DNA of 64,000 nucleotides, from NCBI GenBank assembly GCA_039822045.1, contig JBCBMY010000006.1, forward strand, positions 62,001 to 126,000. Reading direction: 5' to 3'. The notes beneath the pieces were generated by a model. That model did not search any database. It worked only from the letters and a program-made list of their open reading frames with translations, and was not told the origin of the DNA. A program made the translations under genes and the position numbers. The stretch comes from HLUCCA09 sp039822045 (GTDB taxonomy: Bacteria > Pseudomonadota > Alphaproteobacteria > Rhodobacterales > Rhodobacteraceae). Below, piece after piece: positions 1 through 8,063 of the stretch (position 1 is its first letter; every line of letters begins with the position of its first letter).

Positions 1-1574
1 GGCATCAGGTTGGTGAGTTCCAGCGTCTCCATCAGATCGGAGTTCCAGACCATCGAGCGGTCGGTCACCTTGACGTCGTCCATCTTGCCTGCGACCGCGT
101 ACATCCGCTCCACGCCCTTGCCGAGCGTCTCATCGGTGCGGAAGACGGCCGCGTCTTCCTGCATCGTCTTTTGCATCTCGAGGCGCAGCTCGGCGGTGCC
201 CGTGTCGCCGTCGGCATGGCGGACCGCATCGAACCGGTCGAGCGCCTTGTCGAGGCTCGCCTGGTTCATCGGTGCGTTGGTCTCTTGGGGGTCCACGACC
301 TTGGCCGCCCGGATGCCCGCGGCCCGGCCAAACACCACAAGGTCGATCAGCGAGTTAGAGCCGAGCCGGTTCGCGCCGTGCACTGATGCGCAGCCCGCCT
401 CACCGACAGCCATCAGGCCCGGCGAGATGCGGTCGGGGTCGTCCGCGGTCGGGTTCAGGACCTCGCCCCAATAGTTCGTGGGGATGCCGCCCATATTGTA
501 ATGGACCGTCGGCAATACCGGGATGGGCTCCTTCGTGAGGTCCACGCCTGCAAAGATCCGGGCCGATTCTGAGATGCCCGGCAGGCGCTCGGCCAGCGTT
601 TCGGGCGGCAAATGGTTGAGGTGCAGGTGGATGTGGTCGCCGTTCGGCCCCACGCCGCGCCCCTCGCGGATCTCCATCGTCATGCAGCGCGAGACCACGT
701 CACGCGAGGCCAGATCCTTATAGGTCGGCGCATAGCGCTCCATGAAGCGCTCGCCCTCGGAGTTGGTGAGGTAACCGCCCTCGCCGCGCGCGCCTTCGGT
801 GATCAGGCAGCCCGCGCCATAGATCCCGGTCGGGTGGAACTGAACGAACTCCATGTCCTGCAGCGGCAGACCCTGGCGCGCGACCATGCCGCCGCCATCG
901 CCGGTGCAGGTGTGGGCCGAGGTGGCCGAGAAATAGGCCCGGCCATAGCCGCCCGTGGCCAGCACGGTCATCTTGGCGTTGAAGGCGTGCAGTGTGCCAT
1001 CATCGAGCTTCCAAGCCAGCACGCCCTGGCACGTCCCGTCTTCGGACATGATCAGGTCGGTCGCGAAATACTCGATGTAGAACTCGGCGTCGTTCTTCAG
1101 CGATTGGCCGTAGAGCGTGTGCAGGATCGCGTGCCCCGTCCGGTCGGCGGCCGCACAGGTCCGCTGCACCGGGGGGCCTTCGCCGAACTGGGTCGTGTGG
1201 CCGCCGAAGGGGCGCTGATAGATCTTGCCGTCCTCGGTCCGGCTGAAGGGCACGCCGTAATGTTCAAGCTCATAGACCGCCTTGGGCGCTTCGCGGGCGA
1301 GATACTCCATCGCGTCGGTGTCGCCGAGCCAGTCCGACCCCTTCACCGTGTCGTACATGTGCCACTGCCAGTGGTCCGGCCCCATATTTCCAAGCGAGGC
1401 GGCGATGCCGCCCTGCGCCGCCACAGTGTGCGAGCGGGTCGGGAACACCTTGGTCACGCAGGCCGTCTTGAGCCCCTGTTCGGCCATGCCGAGCGTCGCG
1501 CGAAGGCCAGAGCCGCCGGCGCCGACCACGACGACGTCATAGGTGTGATGGGTGATGTCGTAGGAAGCGGTCAT
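1..1574 (-). CDS. sdhA: Succinate dehydrogenase flavoprotein subunit, partial
   Basis: Catalytic FAD subunit of respiratory complex II (succinate to fumarate, electrons to quinone). The gene enters from the window edge, so about 524 N-terminal codons of a protein usually near 600 residues are present. The start gives MTASYDITHHTYDVVVVGAGG, containing the dinucleotide-binding GxGxxG. The flavinylation segment (SHTVAAQGG, about residues 47-55) and the catalytic HxxxTxxE-type region further on are recognisable. It lies 42 nt downstream of sdhD in an sdhC-sdhD-sdhA operon. sdhB is expected outside the window. The assignment is by strong family resemblance. Confidence 0.97.
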   Translation of the reverse strand, partial: MTASYDITHHTYDVVVVGAGGSGLRATLGMAEQGLKTACVTKVFPTRSHTVAAQGGIAASLGNMGPDHWQWHMYDTVKGSDWLGDTDAMEYLAREAPKAVYELEHYGVPFSRTEDGKIYQRPFGGHTTQFGEGPPVQRTCAAADRTGHAILHTLYGQSLKNDAEFYIEYFATDLIMSEDGTCQGVLAWKLDDGTLHAFNAKMTVLATGGYGRAYFSATSAHTCTGDGGGMVARQGLPLQDMEFVQFHPTGIYGAGCLITEGARGEGGYLTNSEGERFMERYAPTYKDLASRDVVSRCMTMEIREGRGVGPNGDHIHLHLNHLPPETLAERLPGISESARIFAGVDLTKEPIPVLPTVHYNMGGIPTNYWGEVLNPTADDPDRISPGLMAVGEAGCASVHGANRLGSNSLIDLVVFGRAAGIRAAKVVDPQETNAPMNQASLDKALDRFDAVRHADGDTGTAELRLEMQKTMQEDAAVFRTDETLGKGVERMYAVAGKMDDVKVTDRSMVWNSDLMETLELTNLM

Positions 1575-1616
1575 GCGAAACTCCGTTGGCTCAACGCGCG
1601 AAGCGGTGGCTGGACG

Positions 1617-1988
1617 TCACAGGGCGAGGCGGACCAGGGCAAAGAGGCCCACGGCCATAGCACCGTAGCTGAGGCAGACCATCGCTACGATTGCAAGTTG
1701 GCGGGTCAGCCCGTCGGTATAATCTTCAAGAAGAACCTGCACACCGTGCCGGAAATGGTTGAATCCGACGACCAGCATCAGGCCAGAGACGACCGCCGGG
1801 AAGGGCCGCGCGAAATGGGCCAGAACCGCGTCGTGCGGCTGCCCGAGCGCGCCGGCAAAGGCGATCAGAAAAAGCGGCGTCAGGATCAGGAGCGCGTAGG
1901 ACGACAGCGTCATCTGCCAGTGATGCTCTGCCCCCGTCTTGGCGGAGCCGAGGCCGGAGGCGCGCTTGCGGTCGGTGACGTAAGCCAT
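1617..1988 (-). CDS. sdhD: Succinate dehydrogenase membrane anchor subunit
   Basis: Hydrophobic anchor of complex II, 123 residues, with three transmembrane helices visible after a short cytoplasmic N-terminus that starts MAYVTDRKRASGLGSAKTG. Together with SdhC it holds heme b and the quinone site. The GSAKTG..HHW segment near residue 15-25 is typical of alphaproteobacterial SdhD. The gene starts 14 nt after the sdhC stop, with a GGAG-type ribosome site in the gap, so translation is probably linked to sdhC. Confidence 0.93.
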   Translation of the reverse strand: MAYVTDRKRASGLGSAKTGAEHHWQMTLSSYALLILTPLFLIAFAGALGQPHDAVLAHFARPFPAVVSGLMLVVGFNHFRHGVQVLLEDYTDGLTRQLAIVAMVCLSYGAMAVGLFALVRLAL

Positions 1989-2002
1989 GGGTCTCGCTCC
2001 GC

Positions 2003-2386
2003 TCAGAGGATGATGAAGGTCAGGATCGTCAGGATGACCGAGCCGCCCACACAGGCCCAGCCGAGCTTCTCGGCGATGTCGAGCTCAAGGCCCCGCCCGG
2101 TATCCCAATAAAGGTGCCGGGCCCCCGCCAGCGCATGATACCACAGCGCCCAGACCGAGCCGAGTTGCACCAGCCAGCCGAACCACGACGTCCAGACCGC
2201 ATCGGCGATCGCGAAATATTCCGGCGAGGACGCGGCCGCCAGCAGCCACCAGACAAACATCAGCGCTCCGACGATCAGCGCGTTGCCGGTGATCCGCGTC
2301 AGGATCGAGCTGATCGCCGGGATCTCGAACTTGTAGACTTGCAGGTGCGGCGATAGGGGGCGATCGCCCCGGTTCACGTCTGCCAT
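2003..2386 (-). CDS. sdhC: Succinate dehydrogenase cytochrome b556 subunit
   Basis: Cytochrome b anchor of complex II, 127 residues with three transmembrane helices. The N-terminal RPLSPHLQVYK motif is the SdhC family signature, and HALAGARHLYWD carries the heme-ligand histidine region. I chose the start at 2386 because GGAGGA lies a few bases upstream. An in-frame start at 2428 would add 14 residues without a ribosome site. It is first in the sdhCDA operon. Confidence 0.94.
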   Translation of the reverse strand: MADVNRGDRPLSPHLQVYKFEIPAISSILTRITGNALIVGALMFVWWLLAAASSPEYFAIADAVWTSWFGWLVQLGSVWALWYHALAGARHLYWDTGRGLELDIAEKLGWACVGGSVILTILTFIIL

Positions 2387-2468
2387 GGCCGTCCTCCGGA
2401 TGCTTTGGCGCGCTTGCATCGGCGCCACCCGCGCCGCTCGACTATCTCTAATGCTTGTCGGGGGGTTG

Positions 2469-3233
2469 TCACGGCCCGCGGGCCGCTATGGGCGCGGTTT
2501 TTTGGCGCGGTGCAGCGGGATGCATGGCGTTTGTGATCACGCCCTGCGCAGTGTGATCACGTTCGGGCGCGATCCCGGGCGCCTCGGACAGGGCTGAGGC
2601 CGTTTCGCGCAACAGCTTCTGCCGGATGCGCTCGGGATAGTCGCGATAGCCATCCGACGCGAGGGCGAAGGCGCCTTCACCACCGATCACCTCGCGCTCG
2701 AAATAGGCCACCAGGTCGCGCTCGGATCCTGTGATCACAAGGGCGTTGATCGTGATTCCCTGCGCCACCAGCCGGTCGCGGAGAACCGCCGGATCGGCGC
2801 CTTCGTTCGACGATCCATCGCCCGAGACATCGATGACGCGCCGCTTGCAGCCGGCCATCTGCGCCATCTCGCGCTCGGCCAGCGTCAGGGCCTCGCCGAT
2901 GGCGGTCGAGAAGTTGCGCCATTTCCGCGTTGAATCGTGAACGGTCTGGGCGAACCGGTCGAGGTCTTCGAAGGTGCGGATCGGCGTCCACGGGATCGAG
3001 ACGGTCTGGCGCGATGCCCCGGTCCACTGGATCAGGTTCAGCGCAGCGCGCTGGCGCACCAGCGATTCAGAAACCACCGGGTCGCGCAGCGCCTCGGCAA
3101 GCCCGACGACCTGCGTGTCGAACTCCCGTGGATCCACCGAGCCCGACACGTCGATCAGCAACGCCAGCGCCAGCCCACAGGCCCGCGCCGGGCCGGGAAC
3201 GGCAAGAAGAACAGCAAGGAGGAAGAACCGCAT
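2469..3233 (-). CDS. DUF1194 / von Willebrand A-like secreted protein
   Basis: About 254 residues beginning with a signal peptide (MRFFLLAVLLAVPGPARA), so exported. The mature part opens with a MIDAS-like metal site, LLIDVSGSVD (DxSxS), and has a second aspartate-rich motif DVSGDGSSNEG, as in DUF1194 proteins of Rhodobacteraceae. The role of this family is unknown; a vWA fold suggests metal-dependent protein binding. The start is uncertain: an ATG four codons upstream (3245) is equally possible and neither has a clear ribosome site. It lies between mch and sdhC on the same strand, 82 bp before sdhC. Confidence 0.8.
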   Translation of the reverse strand: MRFFLLAVLLAVPGPARACGLALALLIDVSGSVDPREFDTQVVGLAEALRDPVVSESLVRQRAALNLIQWTGASRQTVSIPWTPIRTFEDLDRFAQTVHDSTRKWRNFSTAIGEALTLAEREMAQMAGCKRRVIDVSGDGSSNEGADPAVLRDRLVAQGITINALVITGSERDLVAYFEREVIGGEGAFALASDGYRDYPERIRQKLLRETASALSEAPGIAPERDHTAQGVITNAMHPAAPRQKTAPIAARGP

Positions 3234-3391
3234 AGCCCGTGGCATAGCATGCACGCGCGCCCTCGTCCCGGCGCAGGTGGTCACGGCCTCGCGACCGCGC
3301 ATGCAAGCTGCCATACTGGGCGCGCGGGATGCGCCAGGTCGCACAGGCAGCCGGACCAGAGCGCCGATGCCCGGGAGCGCGGCGCGCCTGG

Positions 3392-4426
3392 CTATTTCGG
3401 CATCAACGCCCAGTAATCAAAGTCGAGCAGGACACCCTCGCGATACTTTCCGTCCTCGTCCCTGAGGCCAAAGGGCTGGCCGCCGGCTCGCATGGCAACG
3501 AGGCGGAGGCGGACGGCCCCCACGCCCGGCGCGCGCGTCTCGGCCTTGTCGAGCACCTCCGACCAGGCCCGCACCGTGTCGCCGGCAAAACAGGGCGCGA
3601 CATGGGCGCCGCCATTGATCGCGACGATGGGCTGAGCATTGGCGAGGCCGTTGAACGACAGGGCATGGGCCAGCGAGATCACGTGCCCGCCATAGATCAG
3701 GAGCTTGCCGTCGTCGCGCACAGTGGTGTCGAAATGCACCTTCGACGTGTTCTGCCACAGGCGGGTGGCGAGCATGTGCTCGGTCTCCTGCACCGTCGAG
3801 CCGTCGATATGGTCGATCACTTCGCCGACCGTGTAGTCGCTCCAGCGATAGGGCTCTCCCGCCAGCGTCGTGTTGTAGTGCGTAAAGTCGAGCCCGGGCG
3901 GCAGCATCAGATCGGCCGCGTCCACCACCTGAGTCAAAGCGGGCAGGGCAGGGGTCGGGGCCGGCGCGTCCAGATCGCGCTTGCGCACCATCACCCAGCG
4001 CACATAGCTCAGCACCGCGTCCCCCTGCTGGTTGAGGCCCGTCGTGCGCACCCACACCACACCCGATTTGCCGTTGGAGTTTTGCTTGAGCCCGATCACC
4101 TCGGAGCGTGAGCGCAGCGTGTCGCCCTGAAAGACCGGCGCCAGGAACCGCCCTTCGGCATAGCCCAGATTGGCGACTGCGTTCAGCGAGATGTCCGGCA
4201 CCGTTTTGCCAAAGACCACATGGAACACGATCAGCGGGTCGATCGGGGCCTGGGCCAGCCCACAGCTTTGCGCGAATGCGTCCGAGGACGACAGGGTATG
4301 CCGGGCCGGATAGAGCGCCTGATAAAGCGCCCGCTCGCCGCCCGACAGGGTGCGGGGCACAGCGTGGTCGATCACCTCTCCCAGGGTGTAGTCCTCGAAG
4401 AAGCGTCCCGGATTGGTCTTCGACAT
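3392..4426 (-). CDS. mch: Mesaconyl-CoA hydratase (MaoC-type)
   Basis: Hydrates mesaconyl-C1-CoA to beta-methylmalyl-CoA in the ethylmalonyl-CoA pathway for acetyl-CoA assimilation. The 344 residues hold two MaoC/hotdog halves (about 5-150 and 185-340), including PIDPLIVFHVVFGKTVPDISLNAVANLGY in the first half and the IYGGHVISLAHALSFNGLAN segment in the second. The length matches the Rhodobacter enzyme. The ATG shares one base with the stop of the upstream DUF1737 gene (TGATG) and is preceded by GGAG. A GTG one codon earlier is possible. mcl2 is in the same operon, which supports the pathway call. Confidence 0.92.
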   Translation of the reverse strand: MSKTNPGRFFEDYTLGEVIDHAVPRTLSGGERALYQALYPARHTLSSSDAFAQSCGLAQAPIDPLIVFHVVFGKTVPDISLNAVANLGYAEGRFLAPVFQGDTLRSRSEVIGLKQNSNGKSGVVWVRTTGLNQQGDAVLSYVRWVMVRKRDLDAPAPTPALPALTQVVDAADLMLPPGLDFTHYNTTLAGEPYRWSDYTVGEVIDHIDGSTVQETEHMLATRLWQNTSKVHFDTTVRDDGKLLIYGGHVISLAHALSFNGLANAQPIVAINGGAHVAPCFAGDTVRAWSEVLDKAETRAPGVGAVRLRLVAMRAGGQPFGLRDEDGKYREGVLLDFDYWALMPK

Positions 4427-4632
4427 CACAGGTCTCCGAGCTTGAGGTCGGGGCTGTAGGATGTGTCTGGCACGTCCTTCACAACGGCCTGCCCGCAGCG
4501 CATCACGCCGTTTGCGGCGTCAAACGCATAGGTGGGCGGGCCGTAGAGCTCCCAGCCCGCATCCAGTGCGGCGCTCACCCTGTGGCAGAACTCCGACGTG
4601 TCGTCGTGGGTGAGAAACCGGTAAGCCTTCAT
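4426..4632 (-). CDS. DUF1737 domain protein
   Basis: A 68-residue cytosolic protein beginning MKAYRFLTHDD, with a GWELYGPPTYAFD centre typical of DUF1737. Its function is unknown. It is sandwiched in the mcl2-nnrU-DUF1737-mch operon, starts 20 nt after nnrU and couples to mch by TGATG. Its frame is closed on both sides by these junctions, which supports it as a real gene despite its size. Confidence 0.82.
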   Translation of the reverse strand: MKAYRFLTHDDTSEFCHRVSAALDAGWELYGPPTYAFDAANGVMRCGQAVVKDVPDTSYSPDLKLGDL

Positions 4633-4652
4633 ACGAGCGCGGGGTCGGCCGG

Positions 4653-5219
4653 TCAGAACGGCGGCGCGCCGGAAAACGGCCAGACGCCCAGCAGATAGTG
4701 AATCAGCCCGATCGCCAGAAGGCCCACCACCGAGGCCGCGGCAAAGATCGCGTCGAACCTGAGCGAGCCCTTCGGCGCCGGGCTCCATCCTGGTTCGGCG
4801 GCATTGATCACCCGCACCTCGGCCACGGCCCAGGCCAGAAGTGCGCCGAAGGTCACGATGGCGGTCAGATCGCCATTCACCAGAAGATGCCCGAACGCCC
4901 ACAGCGCAAAGCCCGTCAGCATCGGGTGGCGCATGCCATTCAGCAGCGCGCCCTTCTTGGGCGCCGGGCTCATCAGATAAATCGCGACAAGGACCAGAAG
5001 GTTGTTGATCACCGTAAAGAAGAGGGCCGGCACCCAGATCGACACATAGGGCGTCCAACGATAGCCGATCACCATCAGGATCACCGAGGCAAAGAGCGCC
5101 AGAGCCACTGGCCCCTTGCCGGCCTCGCCCATCGCCGCGCGCCGTTCTGGGGCGACCCGCTTGAACAGATGCGCGCCCCACCAGAGCGCGATACCGGCCA
5201 GAAGGACGATCCACGACAT
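4653..5219 (-). CDS. nnrU: NnrU-family membrane protein
   Basis: An integral membrane protein of 188 residues with about five hydrophobic segments. MSWIVLLAGIALWWGAHLFKR at the N-terminus and NGMRHPMLTGFALWAFGHLLVNGD in the middle carry the conserved RHP..TGF..W...HLL.NGD signature of NnrU, which resembles isoprenylcysteine methyltransferase-like membrane proteins. NnrU was first linked to nitrite/NO reduction, but here it sits in a carbon-assimilation operon. Its ATG overlaps the mcl2 stop (TGATG), so the two are translationally coupled. Confidence 0.88.
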   Translation of the reverse strand: MSWIVLLAGIALWWGAHLFKRVAPERRAAMGEAGKGPVALALFASVILMVIGYRWTPYVSIWVPALFFTVINNLLVLVAIYLMSPAPKKGALLNGMRHPMLTGFALWAFGHLLVNGDLTAIVTFGALLAWAVAEVRVINAAEPGWSPAPKGSLRFDAIFAAASVVGLLAIGLIHYLLGVWPFSGAPPF

Positions 5220-6112
5220 CAGGCGGCCTCGGCTTCGAGCGTCGCGATCGCAGCCGCCTTGGCCAGGGTTGCGCGGGCGGTGGCGACATGCAGGTTCTCG
5301 ACGATCTTGCCATCGACGACGGCGACGCCTTCGCCGCGCGCCTCGGCCTCCTCGAACGCCTCGATCTGGCGGCGCGCGGTTGCAATCTCGTCATCCGTCG
5401 GCGCGTAGACCTCGTTGGCCACGGCAAGCTGGGCGGGGTGGATCAGCGTCTTGCCGTCCATGCCCAGATCGCGCCCCTGTTCGCATTCTGCGCGCAGCCC
5501 GGCCTCGTCCTTGAACGCGTTGTAGACCCCATCGATGCACACGATCCCGGCGGCACGCGCGGCCAGCAGGCAGGTCTGCAGCGCCTGCTGCAGCGGCAGC
5601 CGGTCGGCCCGGAACCGGGTGCAGAGATCCTTGGCGAGGTCGTTGGTGCCCATCACGAAGCCTGCCATCCGCGGGGCCTGCGCGATCTCCAATGCGTTGA
5701 GAATCCCGAGCGGCGTTTCCATCATCGCCCAGATCGCCGTGCCGGCGCATTTGGGATGGGCATCGAGCGTCGCGGCCACCTCGGCGACCTGGGCCCGGGT
5801 TTCGACCTTGGGCAGCAGAACGGCGTCGGGGGCCGTCTCCATTGTGGCTGCGAGGTCGTCGGCGCCCCATTCGGTGTCCATCCCGTTGAGGCGCAGGATC
5901 TTCGCGCGGGGGCCATAGCCGCCCTCGGCGAGCGTCTGCACCAGAAGGGCGCGCGCGTTGTCCTTTTCGTCGATGGCGACGGCATCCTCGAGGTCGAAGA
6001 TGATCGCATCTGTCGGAAGGGCGCGTGCCTTGTCGAGCGCGCGGGGCTTGGACGCCGGGATGTACAAAACCGAACGGAAGGGGCGAACGGCGCCGTGGCT
6101 GTCGAATGCCAT
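5219..6112 (-). CDS. mcl2: (3S)-malyl-CoA thioesterase / CitE-like lyase
   Basis: HpcH/HpaI-CitE family TIM barrel of 297 residues. In Rhodobacter, Mcl2 hydrolyses malyl-CoA to malate, finishing glyoxylate plus acetyl-CoA assimilation in the ethylmalonyl-CoA pathway. Recognisable motifs are RSVLYIPASKPRALDKA, the metal/CoA segment IFDLEDAVA, the LPKVET strand and the C-terminal GKTLIHPAQ. The start at 6112 follows AGGAGA. CitE-like lyases look similar, but the location beside mch and sdh strongly favours Mcl2. Confidence 0.85.
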   Translation of the reverse strand: MAFDSHGAVRPFRSVLYIPASKPRALDKARALPTDAIIFDLEDAVAIDEKDNARALLVQTLAEGGYGPRAKILRLNGMDTEWGADDLAATMETAPDAVLLPKVETRAQVAEVAATLDAHPKCAGTAIWAMMETPLGILNALEIAQAPRMAGFVMGTNDLAKDLCTRFRADRLPLQQALQTCLLAARAAGIVCIDGVYNAFKDEAGLRAECEQGRDLGMDGKTLIHPAQLAVANEVYAPTDDEIATARRQIEAFEEAEARGEGVAVVDGKIVENLHVATARATLAKAAAIATLEAEAA

Positions 6113-6415
6113 GATTCTCTCCTTCGTGTATACTAGGGTGCACATCCCAGATGCGGCGCCGCAGCGCAAGATTGCAACTGTATTGCGGGGCGTTTCAGCA
6201 ACAAAATATTGCAGACACCGATGCTGGGCAGCCCCAGCGCCGTGGCGCGCGCGGTGCATTAACCTTTTTTCAGCGCTTCACCCACACGGTGATCCCATCG
6301 AAAACGCGTCGGCAGCGGACAGGAGCCTCAACCCCGAAACGGGCGGCGAAGCGAACACCGACCAGACCAATGGGCCCCTGAATTGGGGCGTCTCTGATGG
6401 AAAAGGACGGTACCG

Positions 6416-6724
6416 ATGAAGGAATTCGTTTTTCTCGCGTTCGGCTTCACGCTTCTGGCAGCTGCCGGCGCCGACGCTCAGGGCCGCAATTGCGGCAAGC
6501 GCGACATGATCGTCGAGCGGCTGGCCGAAGGCTATGGCGAAAGCCGGCAATCCATGGGCCTGGGCGCCAACAACTCCGTGATGGAGGTCTATGCGTCCGA
6601 GGAAACGGGCACGTGGACGATCACCGTGACGATGCCCAACGGCACGATGTGCCTTGTCGCCTCGGGCCAGGCCTTTGAGGCGCTGGAAGAGGAACTCGAG
6701 CCCGCCTCGGCCCGCGACCTCTGA
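6416..6724 (+). CDS. Small exported protein of unknown function
   Basis: 102 residues with a signal peptide ending near ADAQG. The mature protein has two cysteines (about residues 26 and 80) that could form a disulfide, the sequence NCGKRDMIVERLAEGYGESRQS and an acidic tail. Similar small periplasmic proteins occur widely in Rhodobacteraceae without a known role. AAAGGACGG precedes the ATG. It lies divergently from mcl2 across a 303 bp region that contains no other gene that I recognise. Confidence 0.75.
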   Translation: MKEFVFLAFGFTLLAAAGADAQGRNCGKRDMIVERLAEGYGESRQSMGLGANNSVMEVYASEETGTWTITVTMPNGTMCLVASGQAFEALEEELEPASARDL

Positions 6725-6786
6725 CAGAAGATGAGCAGGGCGGGGCGCCTTGGGCTTCCCGGCCAGCCGCAGAGTGGCGCGCGCCG

Positions 6787-7536
6787 TCAGGTCAGTGCGT
6801 CCCAGACCAGCTTGAGCCCCGTCGCGGTCAGAAGCACATAGGTCAGCCCGAAGAACAGCGGTTCGGGGATGCGATGATGGGCCCGGATGCCGATCCACGC
6901 GCCAAGCACCGCAAAGGGCATGACCCACAGGTTCAGAACCAGCGTTTCGGCGGTGAAAAAGCCCATCAAGGCATAGGGCACAAGCTTCACGATGTTGACC
7001 GCCCAGAAGGTGATGACGGTCGTCGCCTGATAGACGGTCTTCTGCAGCCCCTGCGCGAGAAGAAACACCGCCACCGGCGGCCCGCCGGCATGGCTGATGA
7101 AACTCGTGAACCCCGCCGCAACCCCGGTGGCAAGCCCGGTGTCCCACCGAAAGGGCGCCGCGCGCACCTGAAAAAGCCCCGATCGCCCACCGGCCTGCCA
7201 GGCCACGAATCCCAGCGCGACGGCGGCAATCAGCAGACGCAGCACGTCGTCATTGGCCACCGAGAAAAGCGCGACCCCCAAGAGCACGCCCGGCACACCG
7301 CCCAAGATCAGCGCCTGCGCCGAAGGCCGGTGCCAGCGCCCCCAGAAGTTGCCCAACGTCACCACGTCGATCAGCATCAGCAGCGGCAGCATGATCCCCA
7401 GCGCCGTCGCCGGATCGGTCACGAGCGCAAGCAGGAGAGACGAGGCAAAGGCCGCGCCCGACCCGAACCCGCCCTTCGAGATCCCCGCCCAGAGCGCCGC
7501 AAGCCCACCCATCAGCAATAGGGGCAGATCGGGCAT
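6787..7536 (-). CDS. TauE/SafE-family anion exporter
   Basis: Eight-helix permease of 249 residues, of the family linked to sulfite, sulfoacetate and related organic anion export. Two half-repeats are visible. The first begins LAALWAGISKGGFGSGAAFASSLLLAL and the second FTSFISHAGGPPVAVFLLAQGL, each with the Gly/Pro-rich motif of the family. The substrate cannot be told from sequence. The ATG overlaps the stop of the upstream gene (TGATG), so the two are co-translated. Confidence 0.88.
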   Translation of the reverse strand: MPDLPLLLMGGLAALWAGISKGGFGSGAAFASSLLLALVTDPATALGIMLPLLMLIDVVTLGNFWGRWHRPSAQALILGGVPGVLLGVALFSVANDDVLRLLIAAVALGFVAWQAGGRSGLFQVRAAPFRWDTGLATGVAAGFTSFISHAGGPPVAVFLLAQGLQKTVYQATTVITFWAVNIVKLVPYALMGFFTAETLVLNLWVMPFAVLGAWIGIRAHHRIPEPLFFGLTYVLLTATGLKLVWDALT

Positions 7537-7907
7537 CACTCCGCGATCGGCCGCGTGGCCTCGAGGATCGGCAGGTTCCCCTCGGTCGGCACATAGATGA
7601 TCTGTTCGATCTGCCCGCGGATCAGCGCCTCGGCAAACGCACCGATGAATTCCTGCTGGCGATATTCCGGATAGGTCTGCGCCGCCTCGCCGATGATGCG
7701 GATCGCCTCGGCGCGCTCCCGGGCGGCCTCGCGCTCGGCGCTCGACTGCTCCAACAGGATCTGACGGCTCCGCTTGGCCTGACGCAAGTCGGCAAGGCCC
7801 TGACGCTTCCGGATCCACGGCCCAAAGAGCGGGCGCCACAACAGCACCAGGACAATCACACCAATGGCACGGGTGCCGGCAAAATAGCCCAAAAACGCTT
7901 CGCGCAT
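7536..7907 (-). CDS. Membrane-anchored coiled-coil protein with SPFH-like tail
   Basis: A 123-residue protein with one transmembrane segment (GTRAIGVIVLVLLWRPLFG), then a charged helix rich in Arg/Glu/Ala and a C-terminus ending QIIYVPTEGNLPILEATR. That tail resembles the C-terminal end of SPFH/Band-7 (stomatin/prohibitin-like) proteins, but the SPFH domain itself is absent. The start at 7907 places the helix near the N-terminus; an upstream in-frame GTG/ATG would add an unlikely basic leader. It is coupled to the TauE/SafE permease by TGATG, so it may be an accessory subunit. The function is unknown. Confidence 0.68.
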   Translation of the reverse strand: MREAFLGYFAGTRAIGVIVLVLLWRPLFGPWIRKRQGLADLRQAKRSRQILLEQSSAEREAARERAEAIRIIGEAAQTYPEYRQQEFIGAFAEALIRGQIEQIIYVPTEGNLPILEATRPIAE

Positions 7908-8063
7908 CACCTGGTTCGCCTTTCTTAAATTCTGCACGCGACAGCCCGGGGGCGCGGTCCGGCCCCAGGGCTGCAGCCTTGTGCCGCTCCGCCCCTCCTT
8001 GCGCCTCGGTATGCCTTTGTCTACCCCTCCCGCCCATCGACACCAACCGAGGGACACTCACCC

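Noticed and set aside
612..2111. Long open frame (499 codons) on the + strand opposite sdhA/sdhD
   Set aside because: Mirror frame of highly conserved sdh genes in GC-rich DNA; no ribosome site and no recognisable protein.
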